Of a stretch of DNA of 64,000 bases, positions 46,289-55,402 are shown piece by piece (positions within the stretch are counted from its first letter, which is position 1; every line of letters begins with the position of its first letter). A model generated the notes under the pieces. That model saw only the letters and a program-made list of their open reading frames with translations, made no database searches and was not told the origin of the DNA. A program made the translations under genes and the position numbers. This DNA is from Rhodovulum euryhalinum. Lineage in GTDB: Bacteria; Pseudomonadota; Alphaproteobacteria; Rhodobacterales; Rhodobacteraceae. The stretch lies in contig NZ_SLWW01000014.1 in NCBI RefSeq assembly GCF_004342445.1, positions 49,834 to 113,833 of the forward strand. Direction: 5' to 3'.

Positions 46289-47569
46289 ATGAAACTGAAA
46301 CTGGCATCCGTGGCGCTGGGCGCCCTGATGGCCGCGGGCCCGGCGCTGGCCGATCTCGTTTTCCCCGATCTCAGCTATCGCACCGGGCCCTTCGCCGCGG
46401 GCGGCATCCCGTTTTCGGACGGCTACCAGGACTATTTCACCCTGATGAACGAGCGCGACGGCGGCATCGGCGGCGTCAAGGCGCGGGTGATCGAATGCGA
46501 GACCGCCTACAACACCGAGAAGGGGGTCGAGTGCTACGAGGCGACCAAGGGCGAAGGCGCGTTGATCTACCAGCCGCTCTCGACCGGTATCACCTATCAG
46601 CTTATCCCGAAGGTCTCGGCGGACAAGATCCCGCTGCACACCATGGGTTATGGCCGCACCTCGGCCGCGAACGGCAAGGTGTTCGAGTGGGTGTTCAACT
46701 ACCCCGCCAATTACTGGGACGCCGCTTCGGTGGCGATCAACTACCTGCTGGACGAGAACGGCGGCAGCCTCGAAGGCAAGAAGATCGCGCTGCTCTACCA
46801 CAACTCGGCCTATGGCAAGGAGCCGATCCCGACGCTCGAGGCGCTGGCCGCCAAGCATGGCTATACCCTGACCCTGCTCCCGGTGGACAGCCCCGGCCAG
46901 GAGCAGAAATCGCAATGGCTGCAGATCCGCCGTGAACGGCCCGATGTCGTGCTGATGTGGGGCTGGGGCGTGATGAACCAGGTCGCCGTGCAGGAGGCCG
47001 CCAACATCCGTTTCCCGATGGAGAACTTCATCGGCAACTGGTGGGCGGGCGCCGAACATGACGTGTCGCCGGCGGGTGCCGCGGCCAATGGCTACAAGTC
47101 GCTGAACATGAACCGGATCGCCGATTACCCGGTGTTCGAGGATATCAGGACCCATGTCCATGCCAAGGGCCTGGCCGCGGGCGACGGTTCGAACGTGGGC
47201 AAGGTGCTCTATACAAGGGGCATGTACGCCGCGATGCTGGCGGTCGAGGCGGCCAAGAAGGCGCAGGAAATCCACGGAACCCCCGACATCACCGCCGAGA
47301 TGATGCGCGACGGCATGGAAGCGCTGGAGATGACGGCCGCCAGCATGGAAGCCCTGGGCGCCCCGGGGATCGGGCCGGAATTCGGCGTCACCTGCGCTGA
47401 ACATGGCGGCTCGGGCATGGGCATCGTCCAGCAGTGGAATGCCGCCGAGGGCAAATGGGTCGCGCTGACCGATTATATCGCGCCCGATGACGAGGTCATC
47501 GCGCCGCTCGTCGAACAGGACTCGATGGCCTACGTCGCCGAGAACAACCTGTCGCTGCGCTGCGAGTGA
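46289..47569 (+). CDS. ABC transporter substrate-binding protein (LivK/Peripla_BP_6 type)
   Basis: This is the periplasmic ligand-binding component of the importer, 426 residues. The signal peptide MKLKLASVALGALMAAGPALA is removed before DLVFPDLSYRTGPFAAGG. The bilobal fold of type I binding proteins is visible in VIECETAYNTEKGVECYEAT, KKIALLYHNSAYGKEPIPTL and PDVVLMWGWGVMNQVAVQEA. It belongs to the larger HAAT binding proteins, which take aromatic or aliphatic acids and amides as well as amino acids, so leucine should not be assumed. GGAGGAGA precedes the ATG at 46289. Three cysteines in the mature chain may be paired. Confidence 0.92.
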   Translation: MKLKLASVALGALMAAGPALADLVFPDLSYRTGPFAAGGIPFSDGYQDYFTLMNERDGGIGGVKARVIECETAYNTEKGVECYEATKGEGALIYQPLSTGITYQLIPKVSADKIPLHTMGYGRTSAANGKVFEWVFNYPANYWDAASVAINYLLDENGGSLEGKKIALLYHNSAYGKEPIPTLEALAAKHGYTLTLLPVDSPGQEQKSQWLQIRRERPDVVLMWGWGVMNQVAVQEAANIRFPMENFIGNWWAGAEHDVSPAGAAANGYKSLNMNRIADYPVFEDIRTHVHAKGLAAGDGSNVGKVLYTRGMYAAMLAVEAAKKAQEIHGTPDITAEMMRDGMEALEMTAASMEALGAPGIGPEFGVTCAEHGGSGMGIVQQWNAAEGKWVALTDYIAPDDEVIAPLVEQDSMAYVAENNLSLRCE

Positions 47570-47640
47570 GCTGACACGTTCCGGCGCGGGCCGTGATGCC
47601 CGCGCCGGGGTTTTCCGGAATTCGAAGGGACCGCCCGGGG

Positions 47641-48465
47641 ATGCTTGACGCAGGCCGAACCCAAGAGACACTTCTCGAAGTGAACAACATCGAGGTGATC
47701 TACAACCACGTGATCCTCGTGCTGAAGGGCGTCTCGCTCTCGGTGCCCAAGGGGGGCATCACCGCGCTGTTGGGGGGCAACGGGGCGGGCAAGACGACGA
47801 CTCTCAAGGCGATCTCGAACCTGTTGCACAGCGAACGGGGCGAGGTCACCAAGGGCTCGATCCTCTATCGCGGCGAACGGGTGCAGGATCTGGGCCCCTC
47901 GGATCTGGTCAAGCTGGGCGTGATCCAGGTGATGGAGGGGCGGCACTGCTTCGAGCACCTGACCGTCGAGGACAACCTCTTGACCGGGGCCTATACCCGC
48001 ACCGACGGCAAGGCCGCGATCCAGGCCGACCTCGAGATGGTCTATGCCTATTTCCCCCGCCTCAAGGAGCGGCGGAAATCCCAGGCGGGCTATACCTCGG
48101 GCGGTGAACAGCAGATGACGGCCATCGGCCGGGCGCTGATGTCGCGCCCCGAGACGATCCTGCTGGACGAGCCGTCCATGGGGCTGGCGCCGCAGCTTGT
48201 CGAACAGATCTTCGAGATCGTGAAATCGGTGAACGAGAACGAGGGGGTGACCTTTCTTCTGGCCGAGCAGAACACCAACGTGGCGCTGCGCTATGCCCAT
48301 TACGGCTATATCCTGGAATCCGGACGTATCGTGATGGACGGGCCCGCGGCGGACTTGCGCGAGAACCCGGACGTCAAGGAATTCTACCTCGGCATGTCCG
48401 ACACGGGGCGCAAGAGCTTTCGCGACGTGCGGTCCTATCGCCGCCGCAAGCGGTGGCTCAGTTGA
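47641..48465 (+). CDS. ABC transporter ATP-binding protein, LivF type
   Basis: This is the second ATPase of the importer, 274 residues. Walker A is LLGGNGAGKTTTLKAISNLL. The signature is YTSGGEQQMTAIGRALMSRP, Walker B is ILLDEPSMGLAPQ, and the switch region reads FLLAEQNTNVALRYAHYGYI, with Gln in place of the usual His, as is normal for LivF. GRHCFEHLTVEDNLLTGAY is a typical LivF Q-loop neighbourhood. The C-terminal extension (FRDVRSYRRRKRWL) is basic. The ATG at 47641 follows AAGGGA, and earlier in-frame codons fall in the spacer after the binding-protein gene. Confidence 0.92.
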   Translation: MLDAGRTQETLLEVNNIEVIYNHVILVLKGVSLSVPKGGITALLGGNGAGKTTTLKAISNLLHSERGEVTKGSILYRGERVQDLGPSDLVKLGVIQVMEGRHCFEHLTVEDNLLTGAYTRTDGKAAIQADLEMVYAYFPRLKERRKSQAGYTSGGEQQMTAIGRALMSRPETILLDEPSMGLAPQLVEQIFEIVKSVNENEGVTFLLAEQNTNVALRYAHYGYILESGRIVMDGPAADLRENPDVKEFYLGMSDTGRKSFRDVRSYRRRKRWLS

Positions 48466-48526
48466 CGCGGGCTGCGGCCCGGCGCACCCTTTGTGCGATC
48501 CCGAACCGCGACCGGAAGGACATCCC

Positions 48527-49750
48527 ATGACCGCCCATTTCGACGATCTCGAGACGCGCTCGGCGGACGAGCGCGCCGCCTCGCTGGCCCAGTGCCTGCC
48601 CGCCCAGATCGCGGCGGCCAAGGCCCTGCCGGGCTATGCCAAGGCTCTGGCCGAAGTCGACCCGGACTCGGTCACCGGGCGCGAGGCGCTGGCGACGCTG
48701 CCGGTCCTGCGCAAGTCGGCGCTGACGGGCGCCCAGGCGGCGCACCCGCCCTTTGGCGGCTATACCGTCTGGCCGGCGTCGGGCTTTGACCACGTCTTCC
48801 AGTCGCCCGGGCCGATCTACGAACCCGGTTGCGTCTCGACCAACTGGTGGCGGCTCGGCCGCTTCGTTCATGCCTGCGGGATCGGCGAAGGCGACATCGT
48901 GCAGAACTGCTTCGGCTACCACCTGACGCCTGCGGGAATGATGTTCGAGAACGCCGCCCGCGCGGTGGGTGCCGCCGTTTTGCCCGCCGGCACCGGCCAG
49001 ACCGAATTGCAGGCCCGCGCCGCCCATGACGTCGGCGTGACCGCCTATGCCGGGACCCCGGATTACCTCAAGGTCATCCTCGACAAGGCCAACGAGATGG
49101 GGCTTGACCTGTCGCGTATTCGCCGGGCTGCGGTGTCGGGCGGGGCGCTTTTCCCGTCGCTGCGGCAGGAATACGCGGATCGGGGGATTTCCGTCCTGCA
49201 ATGCTATGCCACCGCCGATCTGGGCAATGTCGCCTATGAAAGCCCCGCGATGGAGGGGATGATTGTCGACGAGGGAGTGGTCGTCGAGATCGTGCGCCCC
49301 GGCACCGGCGACCCGGTGCCGGATGGCGAGGTGGGCGAGGTGGTGGTGACCTCGCTCAACCCCGACTATCCGCTGATCCGCTTTGCCACCGGCGATCTGT
49401 CCGCCGTGCTGCCGGGGATATCCCCCTGCGGGCGCACCAACATGCGGATCAAGGGCTGGATGGGCCGCGCGGACCAGACCACCAAGATCAAGGGCATGTT
49501 CGTCCGCCCAGAACAGGTGGCCGACCTCGTCGCCCGCCACCCCGACGTGGCGAGGGCCCGGGTGATCGCGGGCCGCGAGGACGAGATGGACACGATGACC
49601 GTTCAACTCGAAACGACGGCGACGGACCCCGCTCCGTATGAGGCGAGCGTCGCGGCCGTGCTCAAGCTCAAAGGCAAGGTGGAACTCGTGCCGCCGGGCA
49701 GCCTGCCGAATGATGGCAAGGTCATAGACGACCAGCGCAGCTACGGCTGA
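48527..49750 (+). CDS. Phenylacetate-CoA ligase (PaaK)-like protein with degenerate ATP loop
   Basis: This 407-residue member of the PaaK branch of adenylate-forming enzymes is recognisable by YAGTPDYLKVILDKANEMG, RRAAVSGGALFPSLRQEY, LIRFATGDLSAVLPG and MRIKGWMGRADQTTKIKGMF. In canonical PaaK a Ser/Gly/Thr-rich phosphate loop (TSGTTG) precedes the substrate site. Here the equivalent stretch appears to be FQSPGPIYEPGC, so ATP binding may be altered. It closes the ligase-Liv cluster and is presumably co-transcribed (62 bases after livF). The natural acid is unknown. A non-adenylating or regulatory role is possible. Confidence 0.83.
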   Translation: MTAHFDDLETRSADERAASLAQCLPAQIAAAKALPGYAKALAEVDPDSVTGREALATLPVLRKSALTGAQAAHPPFGGYTVWPASGFDHVFQSPGPIYEPGCVSTNWWRLGRFVHACGIGEGDIVQNCFGYHLTPAGMMFENAARAVGAAVLPAGTGQTELQARAAHDVGVTAYAGTPDYLKVILDKANEMGLDLSRIRRAAVSGGALFPSLRQEYADRGISVLQCYATADLGNVAYESPAMEGMIVDEGVVVEIVRPGTGDPVPDGEVGEVVVTSLNPDYPLIRFATGDLSAVLPGISPCGRTNMRIKGWMGRADQTTKIKGMFVRPEQVADLVARHPDVARARVIAGREDEMDTMTVQLETTATDPAPYEASVAAVLKLKGKVELVPPGSLPNDGKVIDDQRSYG

Positions 49751-49857
49751 GGCGCCGGACTTGCAGGCATCGAGTGTCGATCTCTGCTTTGCGGACCAAT
49801 CAGGAATGTTGCCGCCGGGGTCTTCGCGCCGTTGACCCGGGTGCGTGAATGGCCGCG

Positions 49858-51600
49858 CTATTTCTGGAAAACGTACATCCCCGGCGCCGGGCCGAGAGGT
49901 GGCAGGCCGGCCTCGGGGGCGCCCATCGCGGGCGAAGGCACGTCAGCCGCACCGCTTTTCGAGGCAAGCCAGGCTGCCCATTCCGGCCACCACGACCCCT
50001 CCTGCGGGGGGTGGTGCTGAAACCAGGTCTTGGGATCCATGTAGCTCTTGTCCCGGGTCCGGTGCCCGATCCGGTAGTGCCGCCCCTTGTGACCGGGTTC
50101 GGACAGGATGCCGCCGTTATGGCCGCCCCTGGTCAGCACGAAGGTCAGTTCGTTCTCGGTGAACAGCGTTGCCTTGTAGACCGATTGCCAAGGCGCGATA
50201 TGGTCCTTCTCGGTTCCGAGGACGAACATCGGAGCCTCGATATCCTTGAGTGCGATCACGCGGCCATCGACCGCAAACCGGCCCGCGGTCAGGCGGTTCT
50301 CCATGAACAGCGCCCGCAGGTATTGCGCGTGCATCCGCGCGGGCATGCGTGTAGCGTCGGCGTTCCACACCGAGATGTCGAATTGCGGCTCGTCCTCGCC
50401 CAGCAGATAACGCCGGACGGAGCGCGACCAGATCAGTTCCTCGGCCCGCAGCGCGCGGAAGGCGCCCGCCATCTGGTTCTGGTCCAGATAGCCCTGGTCC
50501 CACATCATGTCTTCCAGGAAGGCCACCTGGCTTTCGTCGAGGAACAGCATGAGTTCCCCCGCCTCGGTGAAATCGGTCTGCGCCGCCAGCAACGTGATCG
50601 ACGCCAGCCGGTCGTCGACCTCGCGCGCCATGGTCGCTGCCGCGATGGCAAGGATCGTGCCGCCGAGACAATAGCCGCAGGCATGGATGCGTGGGCCGGG
50701 CACGATCCGGCTGACCGCGTCGATCGCCGCCATCACCCCCAGCCGACGGTAGTCGTCCAGCGACACGTCGCGATGCGCCGCGGTCGGATTGACCCAGGAC
50801 ATCGCGAACACGGTAAACCCCTGTCCGACAAGATAGCGGATCAGCGAGTTCTCGGGGGACAGGTCGAGAATGTAGTATTTCATGATCCAGGCGGGCACGA
50901 TCAGCACCGGCTCGGGATGCACCTTGTCGGTGGTCGGCGCATACTGGATCAGTTCGAACAGGTCGTTGCGATAGACCACCTCGCCCGGTGTGCAGGCGAG
51001 GTTCCGGCCGACCTCATAGTCGCCATGCAGTACCGGGGTTTCCCCGGACAGCAGGGCGGCAGCGTCTTCGGCGAACCGCGTCGCCCCCCGGACAAGGTTC
51101 GCGCCGCCCGCCTTGACGGTCTTCTGCAGGATCTCGGGATTGGTCGGGACCCAGTTCGATGGCGAGACCAGATCCAGCGTCTGGCGTGCCATGAAGGCCA
51201 CGCGGTCGGCATTGTGCCGGGACGTGCCGCGGGCGGGTTCTGCGGCGCGGTCCCACCAGTCCTGGCTGGCAAGGAAGCCCTGCTTCCACAGGCTGAAGGG
51301 CGGCATGTCCCAGCCGGGATGGTCAAAGCGGTTGTCGCCCGGCCGGGGCGCGAAGGGCGCATCGCCTTGCCCGCCCGTTGCCGTGTAGGTGGCCAGTTTC
51401 CACGCCGTTCGCATGCCGTGTTCGGCCAGTTCGAGCTGGCGGCCCGGCGCGCGTGCGAGATGGATGGCCCAGTCGGCCCAGGCCGCGGCGGCCGCCGTAG
51501 GCGAACTGCCCCCGATAAGCCGCGCCGCCAGTGCGCGGCTCGCCCGGTCGAGCGTCTCGTAGGGGTGCTGTCTGTCGCCGTGCCCGTTCGGTGTCGTCAT
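49858..51600 (-). CDS. phaC: Class I poly(3-hydroxyalkanoate) synthase
   Basis: This enzyme polymerises (R)-3-hydroxyacyl-CoA into PHB/PHA storage granules, 580 residues. The lipase-like box is ACGYCLGGTIL with nucleophile Cys311. The catalytic Asp lies in LGTEKDHIAPW and the His in TRGGHNGGI. The N-terminal PhaC domain (WKQGFLASQDWW, RFAEDAAALLSG) is class I-type. The ATG at 51600 is chosen from MTTPNGHGDRQHPYETLD. The longer frame to 51831 crosses the rpmJ terminator and rpmJ itself. No phaR, phaP or phaZ gene is adjacent. It converges on the PaaK-like gene with 107 bases between the ends. Confidence 0.93.
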   Translation of the reverse strand: MTTPNGHGDRQHPYETLDRASRALAARLIGGSSPTAAAAAWADWAIHLARAPGRQLELAEHGMRTAWKLATYTATGGQGDAPFAPRPGDNRFDHPGWDMPPFSLWKQGFLASQDWWDRAAEPARGTSRHNADRVAFMARQTLDLVSPSNWVPTNPEILQKTVKAGGANLVRGATRFAEDAAALLSGETPVLHGDYEVGRNLACTPGEVVYRNDLFELIQYAPTTDKVHPEPVLIVPAWIMKYYILDLSPENSLIRYLVGQGFTVFAMSWVNPTAAHRDVSLDDYRRLGVMAAIDAVSRIVPGPRIHACGYCLGGTILAIAAATMAREVDDRLASITLLAAQTDFTEAGELMLFLDESQVAFLEDMMWDQGYLDQNQMAGAFRALRAEELIWSRSVRRYLLGEDEPQFDISVWNADATRMPARMHAQYLRALFMENRLTAGRFAVDGRVIALKDIEAPMFVLGTEKDHIAPWQSVYKATLFTENELTFVLTRGGHNGGILSEPGHKGRHYRIGHRTRDKSYMDPKTWFQHHPPQEGSWWPEWAAWLASKSGAADVPSPAMGAPEAGLPPLGPAPGMYVFQK

Positions 51601-51700
51601 CGCCTGCCTCTGCCTCTCGTCCGCCGCGCTTCGTTGTGCCGGAGCGGTATGACAGTTCTGCGATAGCAGCCGGGGAAGGGCGGGTAAATGCAGCCGAGGA

Positions 51701-51732
51701 AAAGAAAACCGCCCCGGCAATGGGCCGGGGCG
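51701..51732 (-). terminator. Intrinsic terminator of rpmJ
   Basis: On the minus strand CGCCCCGGC-CCATT-GCCGGGGCG forms a 9-bp stem followed by GTTTTCTTTTC. It is 28 bases after the rpmJ stop and 101 bases before the phaC start, so it separates the two units. Confidence 0.88.
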
Positions 51733-51760
51733 ATGTCGCTGATCATTTGGGCGCTTTGGC

Positions 51761-51886
51761 TCAGCCCTGGCGGGCCTTGTAGCGGCGCTGGGTCTTGTTG
51801 ATGACGTAGACACGCCCCTTGCGGCGCACAACGCGGCAATCGCGGTGACGCTGCTTCAGCGAGCGGAGCGAGTTGCGGACCTTCAT
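51761..51886 (-). CDS. rpmJ: Ribosomal protein bL36, zinc-free type
   Basis: This is a 41-residue 50S subunit protein with the reading frame [20 protein letters not shown]... ending RRYKARQG. It is the 41-residue type that lacks the four-ligand zinc site of the 37-residue form, with only one cysteine (Cys17). AGGAGAAGG precedes the ATG. The gene lies 74 bases downstream of tRNA-Val on the same strand and has its own terminator, so it may share the tRNA promoter. The 231-base spacing from phaC and the terminator argue against phaC read-through. Confidence 0.95.
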   Translation of the reverse strand: MKVRNSLRSLKQRHRDCRVVRRKGRVYVINKTQRRYKARQG

Positions 51887-51960
51887 CGGCCTTCTCCTCA
51901 TGTCGCGGCGCGTCGGTGCGCCTGGTTGTTTCGCGGTCTGCCCGAAGGCAGGGAATTCGA

Positions 51961-52035
<75 letters not shown>

Positions 52036-52101
52036 GGTGCCGTCCCGATCCCGCCAGTCCGAAAGAAAACGGACGCGGGCGGGACCGCGTCGGTCCGCAG
52101 G

Positions 52102-52130
52102 TCTATAAAAGGAGTCGGAAAGCGGTTCAA
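52102..52130 (-). promoter_or_regulatory. Sigma-70 promoter of tRNA-Val
   Basis: On the minus strand TTGAAC and TATAGA are separated by 17 bases, a near-consensus housekeeping promoter. Transcription would start near 52096, giving a precursor leader of about 60 nt. It may also serve rpmJ downstream. Confidence 0.7.
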
Positions 52131-52188
52131 GGGCTTTCGGTACGCGCGGAATCGCCGCTATAAACGTTCCGAAGGAGGATGCTGGACG

Positions 52189-53046
52189 GTGTGCGCCTAC
52201 AGGTTGTTCCGGCCGGATCGGCCGACCACGAGCGTGGTGTTTTCCTCGCCCCATAGCGGGCGCGATTACCCTTGGACGTTCCTCCGCCAGACGGTGCTGG
52301 ACGAGCGCGCGATCCGTTCGTCCGAAGATGCCTTCGTCGATATTCTCTTTGCCGACGCGCCGGTGCACGGTGCGCCGCTGATCGCGGCCAACGCGCCGCG
52401 CGCCTATGTCGACCTGAATCGGGCGGCCGAGGAACTGGATCCGGCCGTGATCGAGGGGGCGCGGCTTGCGGGGCATAACCCGCGGATCAGTTCGGGGCTT
52501 GGCGTGATCCCGCGCGTCGTCGCGAACGGGCGGGCAATCTACAACGGCAAGATCGGTCTGGCCGAGGCCGAGACCCGGATCGCGACCTGCTGGCGTCCCT
52601 ATCACGATCGGCTTCAGGCGCTGGTGGACGAGGCACAGGTGCGGTTCGGCGAATCGATCCTGATCGATTGCCACTCGATGCCGCGCGAGGCGATCGAAAG
52701 CATCACCTCGGGTGGCAAACGCCGTCCCGACGTGGTGCTCGGCGACCGGTTCGGGGCATCGGCCGCGGCCGACGTGGTCGACCGGGTCGAGGCGGCCTTT
52801 GCGGCGGCCGGCTTCCGGGTCGGGCGGAACGCGCCCTTTGCCGGGGCCTATATCACCCAGCGCTATGGCCGGCCCGCGCGGCGACAGCATGCGGTGCAGG
52901 TCGAGGTGGACCGATCGCTCTACATGGACGAGGCCGAGGTTCGGCCAAGCCGTGATTTCGACGATTTCCGCCGGGTGATGGCCTCGATCGTCGCCGATCT
53001 GGCAGAGATCGGCCGGGCCGGTGAAGTGCCGCTCGCCGCCGAGTGA
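52189..53046 (+). CDS. N-formylglutamate amidohydrolase family protein, GTG start
   Basis: This is a 285-residue zinc-dependent hydrolase of the HutG/FGase family. The family releases formate and glutamate in the five-step histidine degradation route. Diagnostic segments are VVFSSPHSGRDYPWTFL, DILFADAPVHGAPLIAANAP, ILIDCHSMPREAIES and GDRFGASAAADVVDRVEAAF. His and Asp in these boxes are the likely metal ligands. AGGAGG lies 10 bases upstream of the GTG at 52189, and the only nearby ATG is out of frame. No hut genes are near, so its substrate could be another formyl- or acyl-amino acid. Confidence 0.9.
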   Translation: MCAYRLFRPDRPTTSVVFSSPHSGRDYPWTFLRQTVLDERAIRSSEDAFVDILFADAPVHGAPLIAANAPRAYVDLNRAAEELDPAVIEGARLAGHNPRISSGLGVIPRVVANGRAIYNGKIGLAEAETRIATCWRPYHDRLQALVDEAQVRFGESILIDCHSMPREAIESITSGGKRRPDVVLGDRFGASAAADVVDRVEAAFAAAGFRVGRNAPFAGAYITQRYGRPARRQHAVQVEVDRSLYMDEAEVRPSRDFDDFRRVMASIVADLAEIGRAGEVPLAAE

Positions 53047-53109
53047 GGGGCCAGAGGTCTTGCCCAGGATGGGTGGAAACTCATTTCACTGAAGTCCGGG
53101 TACGGATTG

Positions 53110-54363
53110 TCAGCGCAGCGCGCGGCCCTTGAGAATCGCCCGCGCGCCGAATCGCGCGCGAATCGTGTCGCTCGCCCGCTCCGCCCCGACGCGGACGGCT
53201 GCCTGCGGGTCGAGAAGGTCGCCCGAGAGATCCGCCTGTGTCGCCGGAACGATGTCCGACAGCCCCACGCCGATCAGCCGGAATGGCCCCGTCTCGCCCG
53301 TCTGGTCGAACAGGGCCCGGGCTTCGCGGTAGATGCGGTCGGCAAACTGGGTCGGCTCGGCCAGCGCATGGCGCCGGGTCAAGAGCCGGTGGTCCGCCCG
53401 CTTGAGCTTCAGCACGACGACGCGGCCGGCCCGTCCCTTGGCCTTGGCCCGGTCGGAAACCTTTTCGGCCATGCGCCAGATATGTCCGTCAAGGAGATCG
53501 GGGTCCGAGATGTCTTCGGCGAATGTGGTCTCGTTCGAGATGCTTTTCACCGGCGCATTCGGCGAGACGCGGCGGGAATCCTGGCCGCGTGCGAGGTGCC
53601 AGAGACGATCCCCCGTCGACCCGAAACGTGCCATCAGATCCTGCTTTTGCCAGCGCCTGAGGTCGGCGAAGGTGCGGATCCCCGCGCGTTCCAGCGCAGC
53701 CCTGCCGGTCTGGCCAACACCCCAGATCAGGCCAACCGACCGGTCGGCGAGGAAATCCTCGGTCTCGGCCCGGCCGATCACGGCGAAACCGCGCGGCTTG
53801 TCGAGGTCGGAGGCGAGCTTGGCGAGGAACTTGTTGTGCGACAGTCCGATCGAGCCCGAAAGGCCCAGTTCTTCCTCCATCCGCTTCACCAGCCGTGCCA
53901 GCAGCAACGCTGGCGGCGCGCCGTGCAGGCGCATGGTGCCGGTGAGGTCGAGAAACGCCTCGTCGAGCGCCAGCGGCTCGATCGCGGGCGTCAGGTCTTC
54001 CATCAGCGCGCGGATCGCGCGGGATGCCTCGGCATAGGCGCCGCCGCGGGGCTTCACCACCACGGCCTCGGGGCAGAGATCGAGCGCCTTGAACATCGGC
54101 ATGGCCGAGCGCACCCCCCGGATTCGGGCAAGATAGCAGGCGGTCGAGACCACGCCCCGGCGCCCGCCACCGACGATCACCGGCTTGTCGCGCAGTTCGG
54201 GATTGTCGCGCTTTTCCACCGCCGCATAGAAGGCGTCGCAATCCATGTGCGCAATCGTGAGTTCGAACAGTTCTGGATGGGCGATCACCCGCGGTCGGCC
54301 GCAGGCCGGGCAACGGCGTCCGGTCTGAAAGACGGTCAGGCAATCGCGGCAGAGGGCGGGCAT
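53110..54363 (-). CDS. dinB: DNA polymerase IV with N-terminal zinc ribbon
   Basis: This is a Y-family translesion polymerase of about 417 residues. The palm carries the catalytic acids in HMDCDAFYAAVEKR and LALDEAFLDLTG. The fingers contain GVVSTACYLARIRGVRSAMP, and GSIGLSHNKFLAKLASDLDKP and the little-finger domain follow. Ahead of the polymerase lies a 30-residue extension with Cys5, Cys8, Cys18 and Cys21 (CRDC...CPAC), a probable zinc ribbon of the kind seen in Rhodobacterales DinB. The C-terminus lacks an obvious beta-clamp peptide. The ATG at 54363 is chosen because it starts just before the ribbon. The frame extends to 54408. Confidence 0.93.
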   Translation of the reverse strand: MPALCRDCLTVFQTGRRCPACGRPRVIAHPELFELTIAHMDCDAFYAAVEKRDNPELRDKPVIVGGGRRGVVSTACYLARIRGVRSAMPMFKALDLCPEAVVVKPRGGAYAEASRAIRALMEDLTPAIEPLALDEAFLDLTGTMRLHGAPPALLLARLVKRMEEELGLSGSIGLSHNKFLAKLASDLDKPRGFAVIGRAETEDFLADRSVGLIWGVGQTGRAALERAGIRTFADLRRWQKQDLMARFGSTGDRLWHLARGQDSRRVSPNAPVKSISNETTFAEDISDPDLLDGHIWRMAEKVSDRAKAKGRAGRVVVLKLKRADHRLLTRRHALAEPTQFADRIYREARALFDQTGETGPFRLIGVGLSDIVPATQADLSGDLLDPQAAVRVGAERASDTIRARFGARAILKGRALR

Positions 54364-54508
54364 CGCGCCGGTTCCACGGGTGACACGGTTGTTGCACAAT
54401 TCCGGCAAGGTCGCATGCCATGATGCACGCGGCCGCGCGCGCGGGGCAAGGGCTTCCGCATGGTGTCCGGGCGGCGCATAATGACAACGGATTCACGAGG
54501 ACGGGCAG

Positions 54509-55402
54509 ATGACGCTGGAAGACTTTCTCGCCGGGCTGATCGGCGGCAATCTCGTTATTCTCCTTCTGGCGGCCTTCATCATCCTCAGCGTCATGCTGGG
54601 GGTGCGGATCGTGCCGCAATCTGAAAAGCACGTGGTCGAACGGTTCGGCAGGCTGCGGTCGGTGCTGGGGCCGGGGATCAACATCATCGTGCCGTTCCTC
54701 GACAAGGTGGCGCACCGGATCTCGGTTCTGGAACGACAGCTTCCCAATGCCAGCCAGGATGCGATCACCGCGGACAACGTTCTGGTGCAGGTCGAGACCA
54801 GCGTCTTCTACCGCATCCTCGAACCGGAAAAGACCGTCTATCGCATCCGCGACGTGGACGGCGCCATCGCGACGACGGTTGCGGGCATCGTGCGGGCCGA
54901 GATCGGCAAGATGGAACTGGACGAGGTCCAGTCGAACCGGGCGCAGCTGATCGGGACGATCAAGTCCAGCGTGGCGGATGCGGTCGACGGCTGGGGCATC
55001 GAGGTGACTCGGGCCGAGGTGCTGGACGTGAACCTGGACCAGCAGACCCGTGACGCGATGCTGCAGCAGTTGAATGCCGAGCGCGCGCGCCGGGCGCAGG
55101 TGACCGAGGCCGAGGGCAAGAAGCGTGCGGTCGAACTGCATGCAGATGCCGAACTTTATGCCGCCGAGCAGGCGGCCAAGGCGCGGCGTGTCACCGCCGA
55201 GGCCGAGGCCTATGCCACGCAGGTGGTGGCCCAGGCGATCGCCGAGCACGGAATCGAGGCGGCGCAATACCAGGTCGCGCTGAAGCAGGTCGAGGCGCTG
55301 ACCAAGGTGGGCGAAGGGCAGGGCAAGCAGACGATCATCGTGCCCGCCCACGCGCTGGACGCCTTCACGGATGCCTTCCGGATGCTGAAGGGGCGGGGCT
55401 GA
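54509..55402 (+). CDS. SPFH/Band 7 membrane protein (QmcA-like)
   Basis: This is a 297-residue stomatin/prohibitin-family protein anchored in the inner membrane by one N-terminal helix (LVILLLAAFIILSVML). The SPFH domain spans VRIVPQSEKHVVERFGRLRS to EVLDVNLDQQTRDAM. A long alanine- and glutamate-rich helix follows (RARRAQVTEAEGKKRAVELH), which drives oligomerisation. Such proteins form membrane scaffolds and influence membrane proteases and lipid domains. The NfeD partner gene begins within its stop codon (TGATG), the usual qmcA-ybbK arrangement. GAGGACGGG precedes the ATG. Confidence 0.92.
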   Translation: MTLEDFLAGLIGGNLVILLLAAFIILSVMLGVRIVPQSEKHVVERFGRLRSVLGPGINIIVPFLDKVAHRISVLERQLPNASQDAITADNVLVQVETSVFYRILEPEKTVYRIRDVDGAIATTVAGIVRAEIGKMELDEVQSNRAQLIGTIKSSVADAVDGWGIEVTRAEVLDVNLDQQTRDAMLQQLNAERARRAQVTEAEGKKRAVELHADAELYAAEQAAKARRVTAEAEAYATQVVAQAIAEHGIEAAQYQVALKQVEALTKVGEGQGKQTIIVPAHALDAFTDAFRMLKGRG

